This document shows positions 29,246 to 37,701 of a stretch of 64,000 bases of DNA, in pieces. The translations under genes and the position numbers were made by a program. Numbering within the stretch: the first letter of the stretch is position 1; each line of letters starts with the position of its first letter. A model generated the notes under the pieces. The model had not been told where the DNA came from and ran no database searches. It saw only the letters and a list, made by a program, of their open reading frames with translations. This DNA is from Paramesorhizobium endophyticum (GTDB lineage Bacteria > Pseudomonadota > Alphaproteobacteria > Rhizobiales > Rhizobiaceae), in contig NZ_BMHH01000021.1 in NCBI RefSeq assembly GCF_014640615.1, positions 1 through 64,000 of the forward strand, written 5' to 3'.

Positions 29246-30016
29246 CTACCTTCGCCGAAAAACCGGTGCGCGCTTCTCCTTGAACGCGGCACGGCCCTCC
29301 AGCGCGTCGGCGGTGGCAAAGCAGATCGTCTGCAAGTCGCGCTCATATTCGATGGCTTTCTCCAGCGGCATGGCGAAAGCGGCTTTCAGGTTGAGCTTGG
29401 CAGTTTCGGCGGCGATGGGCGCGCGCGAGGCGATTGTCGCGGCGATTTCACGGGCTCTATCCAACAGTTCCGCTTGCGGAACGACCTCACTGACAAGTCC
29501 CCAGCGCTCGGCCTTCTCGGCCGGGATCGGATCGCCGGTCATGATCATCAGCGCGGCATTGGACGCGCCGATGGAATGGGCCAGCTGCGCGGCCATGCCG
29601 CCGCCGCCGATCCAGCCGAGCTTGATTTCCGGCGCGGCGAATTGCGCGTTCTGCGAGGCGATGCGGATGTCGCAGGCGAGCGCCGTCTCCAGCCCGCCGC
29701 CAAAGGCATAACCATTGACGGCGGCGATGGACGGCTTCAGCAGCGCTCGGATCGCGTCGCAATAATCGGGGCGGTTTCGGAATTGCCAGGGCGTCTCGTA
29801 GCTGTCCAACTCGCGAATATCGGACCCCGCGCAAAAGGCACGCTCGCCTGCTCCGGTCAGGATGACGCAGCGTATCGCATCACTCTGGTTGCATTCGCTC
29901 ACCGCGGCGACGAGCGCGTCGGCCATTTCCGGCGTGACTGCATTTAGCTTCTGCGGCCGGTTGAGGGTAATGACGGCAATGGCGCCGTCGATCTCGAATG
30001 TGATGTCGTCGGTCAT
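29246..30016 (-). CDS. Enoyl-CoA hydratase/isomerase family protein
   Basis: A 256-residue crotonase-fold enzyme. FCAGSDIREL and NGYAFGGGLETALACDIRIAS provide the oxyanion hole, and PEIKLGWIGGGG covers the position of the catalytic glutamates. It should hydrate or isomerise a CoA-bound unsaturated acid. Together with the CoA-transferase three genes upstream it implies an acid is activated to a thioester and processed by beta-oxidation-like chemistry. Separated from the binding-protein-like gene by 9 bases. Confidence 0.88.
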   Translation of the reverse strand: MTDDITFEIDGAIAVITLNRPQKLNAVTPEMADALVAAVSECNQSDAIRCVILTGAGERAFCAGSDIRELDSYETPWQFRNRPDYCDAIRALLKPSIAAVNGYAFGGGLETALACDIRIASQNAQFAAPEIKLGWIGGGGMAAQLAHSIGASNAALMIMTGDPIPAEKAERWGLVSEVVPQAELLDRAREIAATIASRAPIAAETAKLNLKAAFAMPLEKAIEYERDLQTICFATADALEGRAAFKEKRAPVFRRR

Positions 30017-30025
30017 CGGATAATC

Positions 30026-31174
30026 CTAAATCTCGCCGCCGCGCCGGCGCGAGACGGCATAAAGGGATTGAAGCTCGCTAACGACCGCTGCGCCGGGGCG
30101 CCGTTCATCGAGCGCCCGGCTAAGAAGCGCGGAGGCCTTGCTCTGGAAGGCGATGTAGCCGTCATGGCGCGGGCGCACATAGGCCTGTTCCAGCGTCTCG
30201 GCGGTATTGCGGTAGAAATTGCCCCAGCGTTCATTGACATGCTCATCATGCCAGGCGTCGCGGCGCGAGGGCTGGCCGTCATGATCGGGAATGAAGCCGG
30301 CTTGCGTTTCGCGGCCGAGCAGCCAGAGGAGATGGGCCTTGAGTTCCGGCGTGACATGACAGCGGCGGGAGATGCCGATGCCCGTGCCGCCCAGCGTCGA
30401 GCCGGGGCGCCCTGCCGCTTGCACGCGCGGGGCATTGTGGAAGGAGAGCCGATGGCCGGTCTTTGCGACGGCGTAGTTCACATAGCCGTAAACGAGCGGG
30501 CACAAGGCCACATCGTCATGTTCCGTCATGTGGCCGAGAATGCCGATGGGGTTCTTCTGGCGCACCGAGCGGGGAGCGCGCTGGCTAAGCTCCGCCATCA
30601 GTTCGTAAACCTGCAGGCCGGTCGCGCTAGATATAAGCACGTCCGAATCGCTTTCCGCTGGCGGCTCACCCAGAGCGGCGGCGATCGACAGGAGTGTCAG
30701 GCAGGCATGCGGGCCGGCGAGCGACAGCGCCACCTTGCCCGTTTCGCGCGAAAGGCGGACGACATCATCCCATGTCGTGGGAACCTCGCCCGGTAAGAGG
30801 TCGGGCCGGAGCGCCATCACCTGCGTCGCCGCATCGAGCGGCAGCGCCCAGTGCCGGTCCGCGAAATGGTAGCTTTTGAGCGACGCGCCGATGCTGACCC
30901 GCGCGAGCTCCGCCACAATTTCCTCGCCGAACACATCTTCGAGCGATTGCAGGCAGTTTCCATCCACGGCCTCGCCGATATGCGGATGGTCGAGGACGAC
31001 CAGATCGTAGCGCGCGGTCAGGTCGGCAATCGGATGGGATTCGAAACCTTCGAGCGGCTGCCGGTGCCAGCGTATGTCGAGGCCCGCGCCGATGACTTCG
31101 GGCAGCCTTGCCGCCGCCGCGAGCGCATTAAACCCCCGCGGATGATCCCAGGTGAGGGCTTCGATGATCTGCAT
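30026..31174 (-). CDS. Solute-binding-protein-like protein without signal peptide
   Basis: A 382-residue protein with the fold features of family 1 extracellular solute-binding proteins: YDLVVLDHPHIGEA, HWALPLDAATQVMALRPDLL, PTTWDDVVRLSRETG and GGTGIGISRRC. It starts MQIIEALTWDHPRGFNALAAAA with no signal peptide or lipobox, so it should stay in the cytoplasm. No ABC permease or ATPase lies in this operon. It may bind a pathway intermediate or have become an enzyme. The tight placement between the CoA-transferase (1 base) and hydratase genes argues for a role in the pathway. Confidence 0.7.
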   Translation of the reverse strand: MQIIEALTWDHPRGFNALAAAARLPEVIGAGLDIRWHRQPLEGFESHPIADLTARYDLVVLDHPHIGEAVDGNCLQSLEDVFGEEIVAELARVSIGASLKSYHFADRHWALPLDAATQVMALRPDLLPGEVPTTWDDVVRLSRETGKVALSLAGPHACLTLLSIAAALGEPPAESDSDVLISSATGLQVYELMAELSQRAPRSVRQKNPIGILGHMTEHDDVALCPLVYGYVNYAVAKTGHRLSFHNAPRVQAAGRPGSTLGGTGIGISRRCHVTPELKAHLLWLLGRETQAGFIPDHDGQPSRRDAWHDEHVNERWGNFYRNTAETLEQAYVRPRHDGYIAFQSKASALLSRALDERRPGAAVVSELQSLYAVSRRRGGEI

Positions 31175-31175
31175 C

Positions 31176-32369
31176 CTAGAGCCTGCCCGTCACCACGACG
31201 CCGGCTTTTTCAAGCGCGTCGATCTTCTCCACCGGATAGCCCGCTTCGGCCAATATATCACGAGTGTCCTGACCAACGATTGGCGCGCCGCGCTCCACCA
31301 CAGACGGCGTTTTGGAGAAGCGGATGGGAAAGCCCGGCGTCTTCACCTTGCCTTCGGTCGGATGCTCATATTCGACGAATGTGCCGTTGTGCCTGATCTG
31401 CTCGTCCTCGACGAGGTCGGCATAGCCATAGACTGGGCCGCACCAGATATCGGCGGCGCGCAAGAGCTCCAGCCATTCGGCTGAGGTCTTCGCCTTGAGT
31501 TTCTCGCGCGTCTTGGCAAAGATTTCGTCGCGGCGGGTCCAGGTGTCGACTTCGTCATTCATGGTAAGGAAGCTCTCCTCGCCGATCACCTCGCCGAGCG
31601 TCTTCAGTTTTGGAAACGCGACGATGATGAAGCCGTCCGAAGTCGCGAAGGCGCCGTAGGGCGCGCGGATATAGACATGCGCATGCGGCTCCGCCGAGCG
31701 CGCCTGCGGCTTGCCGCCCACGGTGAAGACGGAGAGTTCCTGCATCTGGATGGTGGTGATTGCGTCCAGCATGTTGACCTGGACGAGCTGTCCTTCGCCG
31801 GTTCGCTCGCGATGAAGCAGCGCGGCGAGCGCGCCCTCGAAGGCGGTATAGGCGGTGATGGCATCGGCGAGATATTGCCCCGCCGGCGTCGGCGGCTCGC
31901 CCTCGCGTCCGGCGGACAGCATCGCGCCGGACATGCCTTGCAGGACGAGATCCTGTCCGGGCCGGTCCACATAGGGACCATCCTCGCCATAGCCGGAAAT
32001 CGAGACATAGACGAGCTTGGGATTGATCGCGGCCAGCGATTCATAATCGACGCCTAAACGCTTGGCGACGCCGGGCCGGTAGTTCTGCAGGAAGACATCG
32101 GCGCTCTTCACCAGATCCATCAGGACCTCTCTGCCCTCGGGCGATTTCAGATCGATGGCGAGCGAACGCTTGTTGCGATTCAAGGACAGGAAGGAGACGT
32201 TGACCCGGTTGCCTTCCGCGCCGCCCGCCGCCACATGCCGCTGCCATTCGCCGGTCACCGGCTCCACCTTCACCACATCGGCACCCAGGTCGCCGAGCCG
32301 CTGCGCCGCGAACGGCCCCGCCATGGCAATCGAACAATCCAGCACCCTGTAACCTGATAAAACGCCCAT
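31176..32369 (-). CDS. CaiB/BaiF family (class III) CoA-transferase
   Basis: A 397-residue family III CoA-transferase. The N-terminus has VLDCSIAMAGPFAAQRLGDLGADVVKVE, and GQYLADAITAYTAFEGAL holds the conserved aspartate that carries the acyl-CoA anhydride. It moves CoA between carboxylic acids and so activates the pathway's acid. It starts 38 bases after the SDR gene and ends one base before the binding-protein-like gene. Confidence 0.9.
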   Translation of the reverse strand: MGVLSGYRVLDCSIAMAGPFAAQRLGDLGADVVKVEPVTGEWQRHVAAGGAEGNRVNVSFLSLNRNKRSLAIDLKSPEGREVLMDLVKSADVFLQNYRPGVAKRLGVDYESLAAINPKLVYVSISGYGEDGPYVDRPGQDLVLQGMSGAMLSAGREGEPPTPAGQYLADAITAYTAFEGALAALLHRERTGEGQLVQVNMLDAITTIQMQELSVFTVGGKPQARSAEPHAHVYIRAPYGAFATSDGFIIVAFPKLKTLGEVIGEESFLTMNDEVDTWTRRDEIFAKTREKLKAKTSAEWLELLRAADIWCGPVYGYADLVEDEQIRHNGTFVEYEHPTEGKVKTPGFPIRFSKTPSVVERGAPIVGQDTRDILAEAGYPVEKIDALEKAGVVVTGRL

Positions 32370-32407
32370 TTCCTTATGCTTCCCTTTTTCTGATACCGGG
32401 CCGCGCC

Positions 32408-33175
32408 TCAGCGCATCACCCAGCCGCCGTCGACGTTCAAAGTCTGACCGGTGATGAACCCGGCTGCGTCGGAGATGAGGAACTGAAGCGCGTGGGCGAT
32501 GTCACTTGCCGCGCCGCGCCGCTTCAGCGCCTGATGGTCGAGCACGAAGCGCGTATAGCCTTCAGGGTCGGGGTGGATTTTCTCCGCGTCGGTCGGAAAC
32601 GCGCCCGGCGAGATGGCGTTGACGGTGATGCCATAGGGCCCGAACTCGCGCGCCCAAGCGCGGGTGAGGCCGATCAGCGCGCCCTTGGACTGCACGTAAG
32701 GGGATAGGTTCGCCCAGCCGCCGGAGAGCGTCACGCTGGCAATGTTGACGATGCGGCCCCAGCCTTGTTCCCGCATATGCGGCAAGGCCGCCTGCACGCA
32801 GACGATGCCCGAATCGACATTGATGTGCTGCACCTTCTGCATCTCTTCGAGGCTGTATTCCTCGAACGGCTTCGACGGATAGATGGCGGCATTGTTGATG
32901 ACCACATCGAAACCACCAGCTTCCAGGGAGATGGCGTCCAGTGCGGGCCGCAGCGCCCTCAAGTCGGCAAGATCGAGCGCGTGGATGGAGAGGCCGGTGA
33001 GTCCTTCGGCTTCGGTTCTCGTCCGCAGTTCGGCGGTCTTCTTGGGATCGTGGTCGATGGCGATGACGCGGGCGCCGACGCGCAGGAAAATCAGGGTCGT
33101 CTCCAGCCCCAGACCGCCCCCCGCACCCGTATAAAGGACCGTCTTGCCCGCAATAGAAAAGGGTGAGGGGGTCAT
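32408..33175 (-). CDS. Short-chain dehydrogenase/reductase
   Basis: A 255-residue SDR. The cofactor motif TGAGGGLGLE starts near residue 16, NNAAIYPSKP is the family NNAG region, and PYVQSKGALIGL contains the catalytic Tyr-x3-Lys. FITGQTLNVDGGW is the usual C-terminus. The acidic HDP after the second strand suggests NAD(H) (inference). It overlaps the DUF4432 gene as ATGA, so it is coupled to it. It probably oxidises a hydroxyl of the sugar or hydroxy acid. Confidence 0.9.
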   Translation of the reverse strand: MTPSPFSIAGKTVLYTGAGGGLGLETTLIFLRVGARVIAIDHDPKKTAELRTRTEAEGLTGLSIHALDLADLRALRPALDAISLEAGGFDVVINNAAIYPSKPFEEYSLEEMQKVQHINVDSGIVCVQAALPHMREQGWGRIVNIASVTLSGGWANLSPYVQSKGALIGLTRAWAREFGPYGITVNAISPGAFPTDAEKIHPDPEGYTRFVLDHQALKRRGAASDIAHALQFLISDAAGFITGQTLNVDGGWVMR

Positions 33176-34353
33176 GAACGGCCTCGCAGGGGGAGGTGAT
33201 TGCCTGAGGGGAGGGGGTAATCCTCCTCCGGTTGCCGGGCGATGGCGGCGATCCGGGCCTCCGCCGCGGAAATCTCCGCTGCGCCGGCGAGAACGCGGAA
33301 GGTGGAATCGTAGCGGCGTTCCTCGCCATGCTCGAGCCAGATCAGTTCACCGCGCTCCCGCGCCGCGCCATGGCCGAGCACATGATTGGTGGAGGGCTCG
33401 ATGCCGAATGCATATTGCCCCGCCTGGAAATTCTGCCACTCATACATGCAAGGGAACTGGTTCTTGCGGGTAACGACCTCGAAGCCGATGCCAAGCCGGT
33501 CGTTGACAAGCGCGACAGGCACTTCGCCATTGCCATCAGCGTCCAGCTCATGCTGCCAGACCTGCTCATGGAAATGCATCGGCGGGCCCGGCATAACCCG
33601 GTAGCCGACGCCTTGCTTGCGGTAATCCTCACCCGCATGGGCCGCCCAGACGATATCGCGGATCGGCGCCAGATAGCGCGAGCCCTCAGTCAGCACCGGA
33701 TGGCCGACATTGATATGATAGCAATACATATGGGGCGTGCGGTAGAAGCCGCGATTGGTCACGCAGTCATGGAGGCGGATTTCATTGGTGCCCGCCTTGA
33801 TCTCAATGCGGCGGGTGAGTTCCAGATGCTCGCCGAACACAGTCCCTTGCGTGACGATGCCTTCGCACCAGAGATAACATTCGTCGCCCTCCCATCGCTC
33901 GCCATAGCCTGTTAGCTTTGCCGGTATGGTGCCGACACGGCCATGGAGGGAATGGCTGGCCGTCGCGCGCGGTTTGTAATTATAGTGATCCGTCGCCGCC
34001 TCATGCATGAACAGGATGTGGTCGAGCCCGCAAGTGACCATCAGGCCGGAAAAAGAACGCAGCCAGCCAAGCCCGCCTTCGCCTTCATATTCATGCAGGC
34101 CAGGGTGGCGGAACCCGGCGGGCGAATGCCAGCCCACCGCCATGCCGCGATAGTCACAATCGGCGATATCCATCGCCCGGTCGATGAGAACAGTGAAGCG
34201 TAGGCCGGTGCCGGACCGGAACTCCAGCATGCGTATGCCGCGCTCCAGCCCGTCCGCCAGCGTCATCAGCCTGACGCCGGCGAATTGCCCGAAGGAACCG
34301 GCGCTGGCGGCGAGATCGCGGCGAGAACTCTTTTCTCCATACAGTAATACCAT
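33172..34353 (-). CDS. DUF4432 (aldose-1-epimerase-like) family protein
   Basis: A 393-residue protein of the galactose-mutarotase superfamily, DUF4432 branch. Landmarks are GLRFTVLIDRAMDIADCDYRG, HNGV-like segment FSGLMVTCGLDHI, TASHSLHGRVGTIPAK and IEPSTNHVLGHG. Members occur in sugar catabolic operons and are assumed to epimerise or isomerise carbohydrates, without a settled general reaction. ATG 34353 is two bases after the upstream stop; the longer frame would overlap that gene. Confidence 0.8.
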   Translation of the reverse strand: MVLLYGEKSSRRDLAASAGSFGQFAGVRLMTLADGLERGIRMLEFRSGTGLRFTVLIDRAMDIADCDYRGMAVGWHSPAGFRHPGLHEYEGEGGLGWLRSFSGLMVTCGLDHILFMHEAATDHYNYKPRATASHSLHGRVGTIPAKLTGYGERWEGDECYLWCEGIVTQGTVFGEHLELTRRIEIKAGTNEIRLHDCVTNRGFYRTPHMYCYHINVGHPVLTEGSRYLAPIRDIVWAAHAGEDYRKQGVGYRVMPGPPMHFHEQVWQHELDADGNGEVPVALVNDRLGIGFEVVTRKNQFPCMYEWQNFQAGQYAFGIEPSTNHVLGHGAARERGELIWLEHGEERRYDSTFRVLAGAAEISAAEARIAAIARQPEEDYPLPSGNHLPLRGRS

Positions 34354-34354
34354 A

Positions 34355-35269
34355 TTATAAGCCCTGCGCGCGCAGCTTGCCGTCGAGGAACTTCTTGGCA
34401 CGCGGAACATCCGCCTCGTCGAGATGCTCGATGATGATCGGGATGTTGGGGTGCTTCTGCGCGAGGCGCTTGAGATAAAGATCGTAGTTCAGAGACCCCA
34501 GCCCCGGCGCCGGCAGCTCGATCTCGCCGACGCCGCGGAAGGTGTGGCTCTCCAGCGCGTCCTCGTCGCCGATGTCGGCATGCTTCTCGCTCTTGTCGGA
34601 GCCTGAACGCTTGACGTCCTTGGCATGGCCGATCCTGATCTTGTCGAAGAGCGTGTCGAAGACTTGGGTCAAGATCGCATCCATGCGGTCGATATTGTGC
34701 GTCTCGAAATAATTGGTCGGATCCATCAGCAGGCCGAGGCCGGGATGGTCGACCTGCGCGAACATCCTGACCGTTTCCTCGACCGAGCCCACGACATTGT
34801 TGACATAGGTTTCGATGAGGAAGACTGCGCCGTGGTCATAGGCATATTGCGCGAGGTCGGCGATGACCTCGCGGCATTCCTCGAAGCCCTCTTCGGTCTT
34901 GTTCCTGGGGTGGTGCACCCAGTCGGATTCAGTGTTGAAGGTGCCGGTTTCGGAGATCACATAGGGCGTGCCCAAATATTGCGCATGCCGGATGATTTCC
35001 TTGAGGTATCCGACGCGGCGCGCGCGCTCCTCCCTGTCGGGATGGACGATGTTCGTATAGCCGGAAATGCAGGAGATCGGCAGGTTGTGGTCGCGGAATG
35101 TCTCACGGATGCGGATGCATTTGTCCCGCGTGATCTGCCCGGCGCTCAAATCGATGTCCTTGAAATGCATGTCGAGTTGGGCAGTGTTGAAATCCAGCGC
35201 TCGGATCTTTTTCGCCGTTTCCTCCAGCCCGTAGGGAAAATAACCGCTGAATATGCCTACCTGCATCAT
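34355..35269 (-). CDS. Sugar phosphate isomerase/epimerase-like TIM barrel
   Basis: A 304-residue xylose-isomerase-like TIM barrel. Metal-ligand strands are visible as VFLIETYVNNVVG, GLLMDPTNYFETHN, IRIGHAKDVKR and IIIEHLDEAD. Such proteins isomerise, epimerise or dehydrate sugars and inositols, and some act on 3-keto glycosides with Gfo/Idh partners. ATG 35269 (MMQVGIF) follows GGGAGGG; the 24-codon extension is rejected for lack of a ribosome binding site. The next gene upstream encodes a Gfo/Idh dehydrogenase. Confidence 0.85.
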   Translation of the reverse strand: MMQVGIFSGYFPYGLEETAKKIRALDFNTAQLDMHFKDIDLSAGQITRDKCIRIRETFRDHNLPISCISGYTNIVHPDREERARRVGYLKEIIRHAQYLGTPYVISETGTFNTESDWVHHPRNKTEEGFEECREVIADLAQYAYDHGAVFLIETYVNNVVGSVEETVRMFAQVDHPGLGLLMDPTNYFETHNIDRMDAILTQVFDTLFDKIRIGHAKDVKRSGSDKSEKHADIGDEDALESHTFRGVGEIELPAPGLGSLNYDLYLKRLAQKHPNIPIIIEHLDEADVPRAKKFLDGKLRAQGL

Positions 35270-35300
35270 GATGAAGTCCCTCCCATTTGACTTGTTCGCC

Positions 35301-35343
35301 GCATGATCCTGTCCAAAAGGTCTGCAACTTTTTTGGATCATGC
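35301..35343. repeat. GCATGATCC palindromic repeat
   Basis: GCATGATCC (35301-35309) pairs with GGATCATGC (35335-35343) around a 25-base middle with CCAAAA and TTTTGG-type inner complementarity. Palindromes of this wording are abundant between genes in Brucella, Mesorhizobium and related genomes. It sits inside the operon, between the TIM-barrel and Gfo/Idh genes. Confidence 0.7.
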
Positions 35344-35345
35344 TC

Positions 35346-36437
35346 TTAATCGATCGCTATTTCCGACAGCCTGACCGTCCGGCCTTCCTCGATCGAGCGG
35401 TAGCCGGCCTCGATGAGCGCGACCGTCCTCACATTGTCCTCGACCGAGAGCGCCGGCGGCTCGCCGGATTTGAGCGCGTGTTGCAATTGCTCCATCACGC
35501 CGATGAAAGCGTGCGGGAACCACATGGTCTGCCATGTCGGGCTGACCCATTTGCCGTCAGTCGTTTTCTTCGAGGCATAGGAAAGCATCGAGGCCGATCC
35601 GTCTGGCCAGCCGATGGTCCCTTGCGCTACCCCGTCCGTCCCCTCGACTCGCCATTTGATGTAGATGTCGCTGTCGAAGCCTTCCTCCCGCGGCCCCGAC
35701 CAGACATCCTCCATGGAGATGGCCATGAGCCCGTCCGGAAAGGTCAGCGTCGAGACGGTGATGCCGTCCCTGTGCGCGAACTTGGTGCGCGGGTCGGTGC
35801 GCGTCAGCGTGGTGATGGTTTCCGGCTCGCCGAACAGGAAGCGCAGTACGTCAAGATGATGCACGCTCATATTCGACAAGGTCAGGCGATCGTAATTTTC
35901 GAGAAATCCCTGCCAGTGCGGAATGGCGCGCATCTCGATGGTCGCAATGACAGGTGCGCCAAGCTCGCCTCCGTCGAGGATCTGCTTCAGCACCCGCATC
36001 GACTGGTCGTAGCGCATGTTCTGGTTGACTGAGAGCGGCTTGCCCGCCCGCGCAGCTTCGTCACGCAGGGCTTTCGCCTCTTCCAGCGTCAATGCCAGCG
36101 GCTTTTGCGCGAGGATACCCTTGATATGCGGGGCAGCCAGCGCCTTGCGGATCAAATCCGGCTGAAGATCGGGCGGATAGGCGATGTCGAGAATTTCGAT
36201 GCGCTCGTCGGCAATCAGCGCCTCGGGCGTGTCGTGGACGGTCGGGATGCCCCAGCGCGAGGCGACTTTGGCCGCGTTGTCCTTCGTACGGGAGGCAATG
36301 GCGGCGACCGGAAATCGGGCCTCCCTATAGGCGGCGAGATGGCACTCCGCCATGATCATGCCCGCGCCGATGCACCCGATCCTGAAATCCCGCGCGCGAA
36401 CCGGCGGATCAGGCACGAATCCCTGACTTGCGTCCAT
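35346..36437 (-). CDS. Gfo/Idh/MocA-family oxidoreductase
   Basis: A 363-residue NAD(P)-dependent dehydrogenase. IGCIGAGMIMAECHLAAY is the Rossmann motif and ILAQKPLALTLEEAK contains the conserved lysine of the EKP motif, here QKP. The C-terminal half is the usual substrate domain. It is the first gene of the leftward operon and likely oxidises a sugar or glycoside hydroxyl. The divergent LacI-type regulator starts 192 bases away. Confidence 0.88.
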   Translation of the reverse strand: MDASQGFVPDPPVRARDFRIGCIGAGMIMAECHLAAYREARFPVAAIASRTKDNAAKVASRWGIPTVHDTPEALIADERIEILDIAYPPDLQPDLIRKALAAPHIKGILAQKPLALTLEEAKALRDEAARAGKPLSVNQNMRYDQSMRVLKQILDGGELGAPVIATIEMRAIPHWQGFLENYDRLTLSNMSVHHLDVLRFLFGEPETITTLTRTDPRTKFAHRDGITVSTLTFPDGLMAISMEDVWSGPREEGFDSDIYIKWRVEGTDGVAQGTIGWPDGSASMLSYASKKTTDGKWVSPTWQTMWFPHAFIGVMEQLQHALKSGEPPALSVEDNVRTVALIEAGYRSIEEGRTVRLSEIAID

Positions 36438-36517
36438 TCCATCCTCTCCATGAAGCCATCAGCCTCCACTGATGTGTGATGATTATTGACGGCTATGATG
36501 GATAGAGTCAACGTCTA

Positions 36518-36611
36518 GAAATATCATTTTACGTCATTTAACTTCTTTTTTGCACGTCCAGCGTTTTACTCTTGCATCTGCCGCTGATAGAAATACATCA
36601 TTTTCCATCAT
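36518..36611. promoter_or_regulatory. Control region with two related ATCATTTT-containing sites
   Basis: GAAATATCATTTTACGTCAT (36518-36537) and a similar site GAAATACATCATTTTCCATC (36590-36609) lie in the gap between the divergent Gfo/Idh and LacI-type genes. Both contain ATCATTTT and a trailing TCAT. They are candidate regulator sites, but neither is a clean LacI palindrome. Confidence 0.3.
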
Positions 36612-36629
36612 TCTGACGAGGAGTCCCCA

Positions 36630-37649
36630 TTGCGTTCGACAGTCAAGGACATTGCCGAGGCGGCAGGCGTATCGAGCGCTACGGTCGACCGCGTGCTCAA
36701 CAATCGCGGCCGTGTGAAAGAGCGCACACGCGAGATCGTGCTGGAAGTGGCGCGCGGGCTTGGCTACCTGCCGGGCAGCGGTTCAAAACCGGTGGCTGGA
36801 GGAGGGCGCATAAGGCTGGATTTCGTCTTGCCTGCGGGCACCAACACCTTCATCGCCAATCTTCGCGGCGAGATCATCAGGCAGGCGGCGCTGAAGCCGG
36901 AACTCGATGTCACCATCCACAGCGTGGAGGGCTTCAACCCCGAGACGCTCGCCGGCGCGCTGGAAAGTCTGAAAGGTACGGCGCAGGGCGTCGGCGTCAT
37001 CGCGCTGGATCACCCGGCGGTGCGCGAGGCCATGCGCGCGCTGGCCCAAGACGGCGCCCATGTGGTGACGATCGCCTCCGACATCCTGCATGTGCCGCGC
37101 GTCGCCTATATCGGTGTCGACAACCGGGCAGCGGGCCGGCTCGGCGGCTATATTCTGGGCCGGTTCCTGGGGGCGGGGGCGCGCAAAAAGATCGCCCTTT
37201 TCGCCGGCTCTCTATCCTATCGCGGCCATGAGGAGCGCGAGATGGGCTTCCGCCGTGTCCTGGCGGAGGAGTTTCCGCATCTCGATATCGTTGAACTGAA
37301 GGAGATCGAGGATAGCCGCGAGAAGGCTTACAAGGAGGCGATGGCGCTCCTTGACCGCCATCCCGACCTTGCAGGCATTTATAATCTCGGGGCCGGCAAC
37401 CAGGGCATCGGGCAGGCGCTGATCGATTCCGGCAAAGCCGCCTCGGTCATCTTCATCGGGCACGAACTGACGGACAATACCAAGCGTCTCCTTCTCAACG
37501 GGACGATGGATGCGGTGATCGACCAGAATCCCCGCGTCGAGGCTCGGGAGGTGCTGGCAGCGCTGACGAGCAGCATCAACGCTCAGCCCTATGCCCCCAT
37601 CCAGCCGCGCCTGGCGGTGATTTTCAAGGAGAACATCCCGGAGAACTGA
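36630..37649 (+). CDS. LacI-family transcriptional regulator
   Basis: A 339-residue LacI-type protein. TVKDIAEAAGVSSATVDRVLNN is the DNA-binding domain, and the C-terminal periplasmic-binding-like domain resembles the pentose/hexitol type (YIGVDNRAAGRLGGYILG). The start is TTG 36630, seven bases after GAGGAG; there is no ATG in reach. It is divergent from the Gfo/Idh-to-MFS operon and probably controls it, with a sugar or sugar acid as effector. Confidence 0.88.
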   Translation: MRSTVKDIAEAAGVSSATVDRVLNNRGRVKERTREIVLEVARGLGYLPGSGSKPVAGGGRIRLDFVLPAGTNTFIANLRGEIIRQAALKPELDVTIHSVEGFNPETLAGALESLKGTAQGVGVIALDHPAVREAMRALAQDGAHVVTIASDILHVPRVAYIGVDNRAAGRLGGYILGRFLGAGARKKIALFAGSLSYRGHEEREMGFRRVLAEEFPHLDIVELKEIEDSREKAYKEAMALLDRHPDLAGIYNLGAGNQGIGQALIDSGKAASVIFIGHELTDNTKRLLLNGTMDAVIDQNPRVEAREVLAALTSSINAQPYAPIQPRLAVIFKENIPEN

Positions 37650-37681
37650 GGGCTGCGATCCAACCACTTTTCGGGCAGCCC
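37650..37681. terminator. Hairpin between convergent genes
   Basis: GGGCTGC (37650-37656) pairs with GCAGCCC (37675-37681) right after the LacI-type gene. No T run follows on either strand, so it is at best a weak bidirectional terminator. Confidence 0.3.
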
Positions 37682-37701
37682 CATCAATGCCGACCGGGAA
37701 G

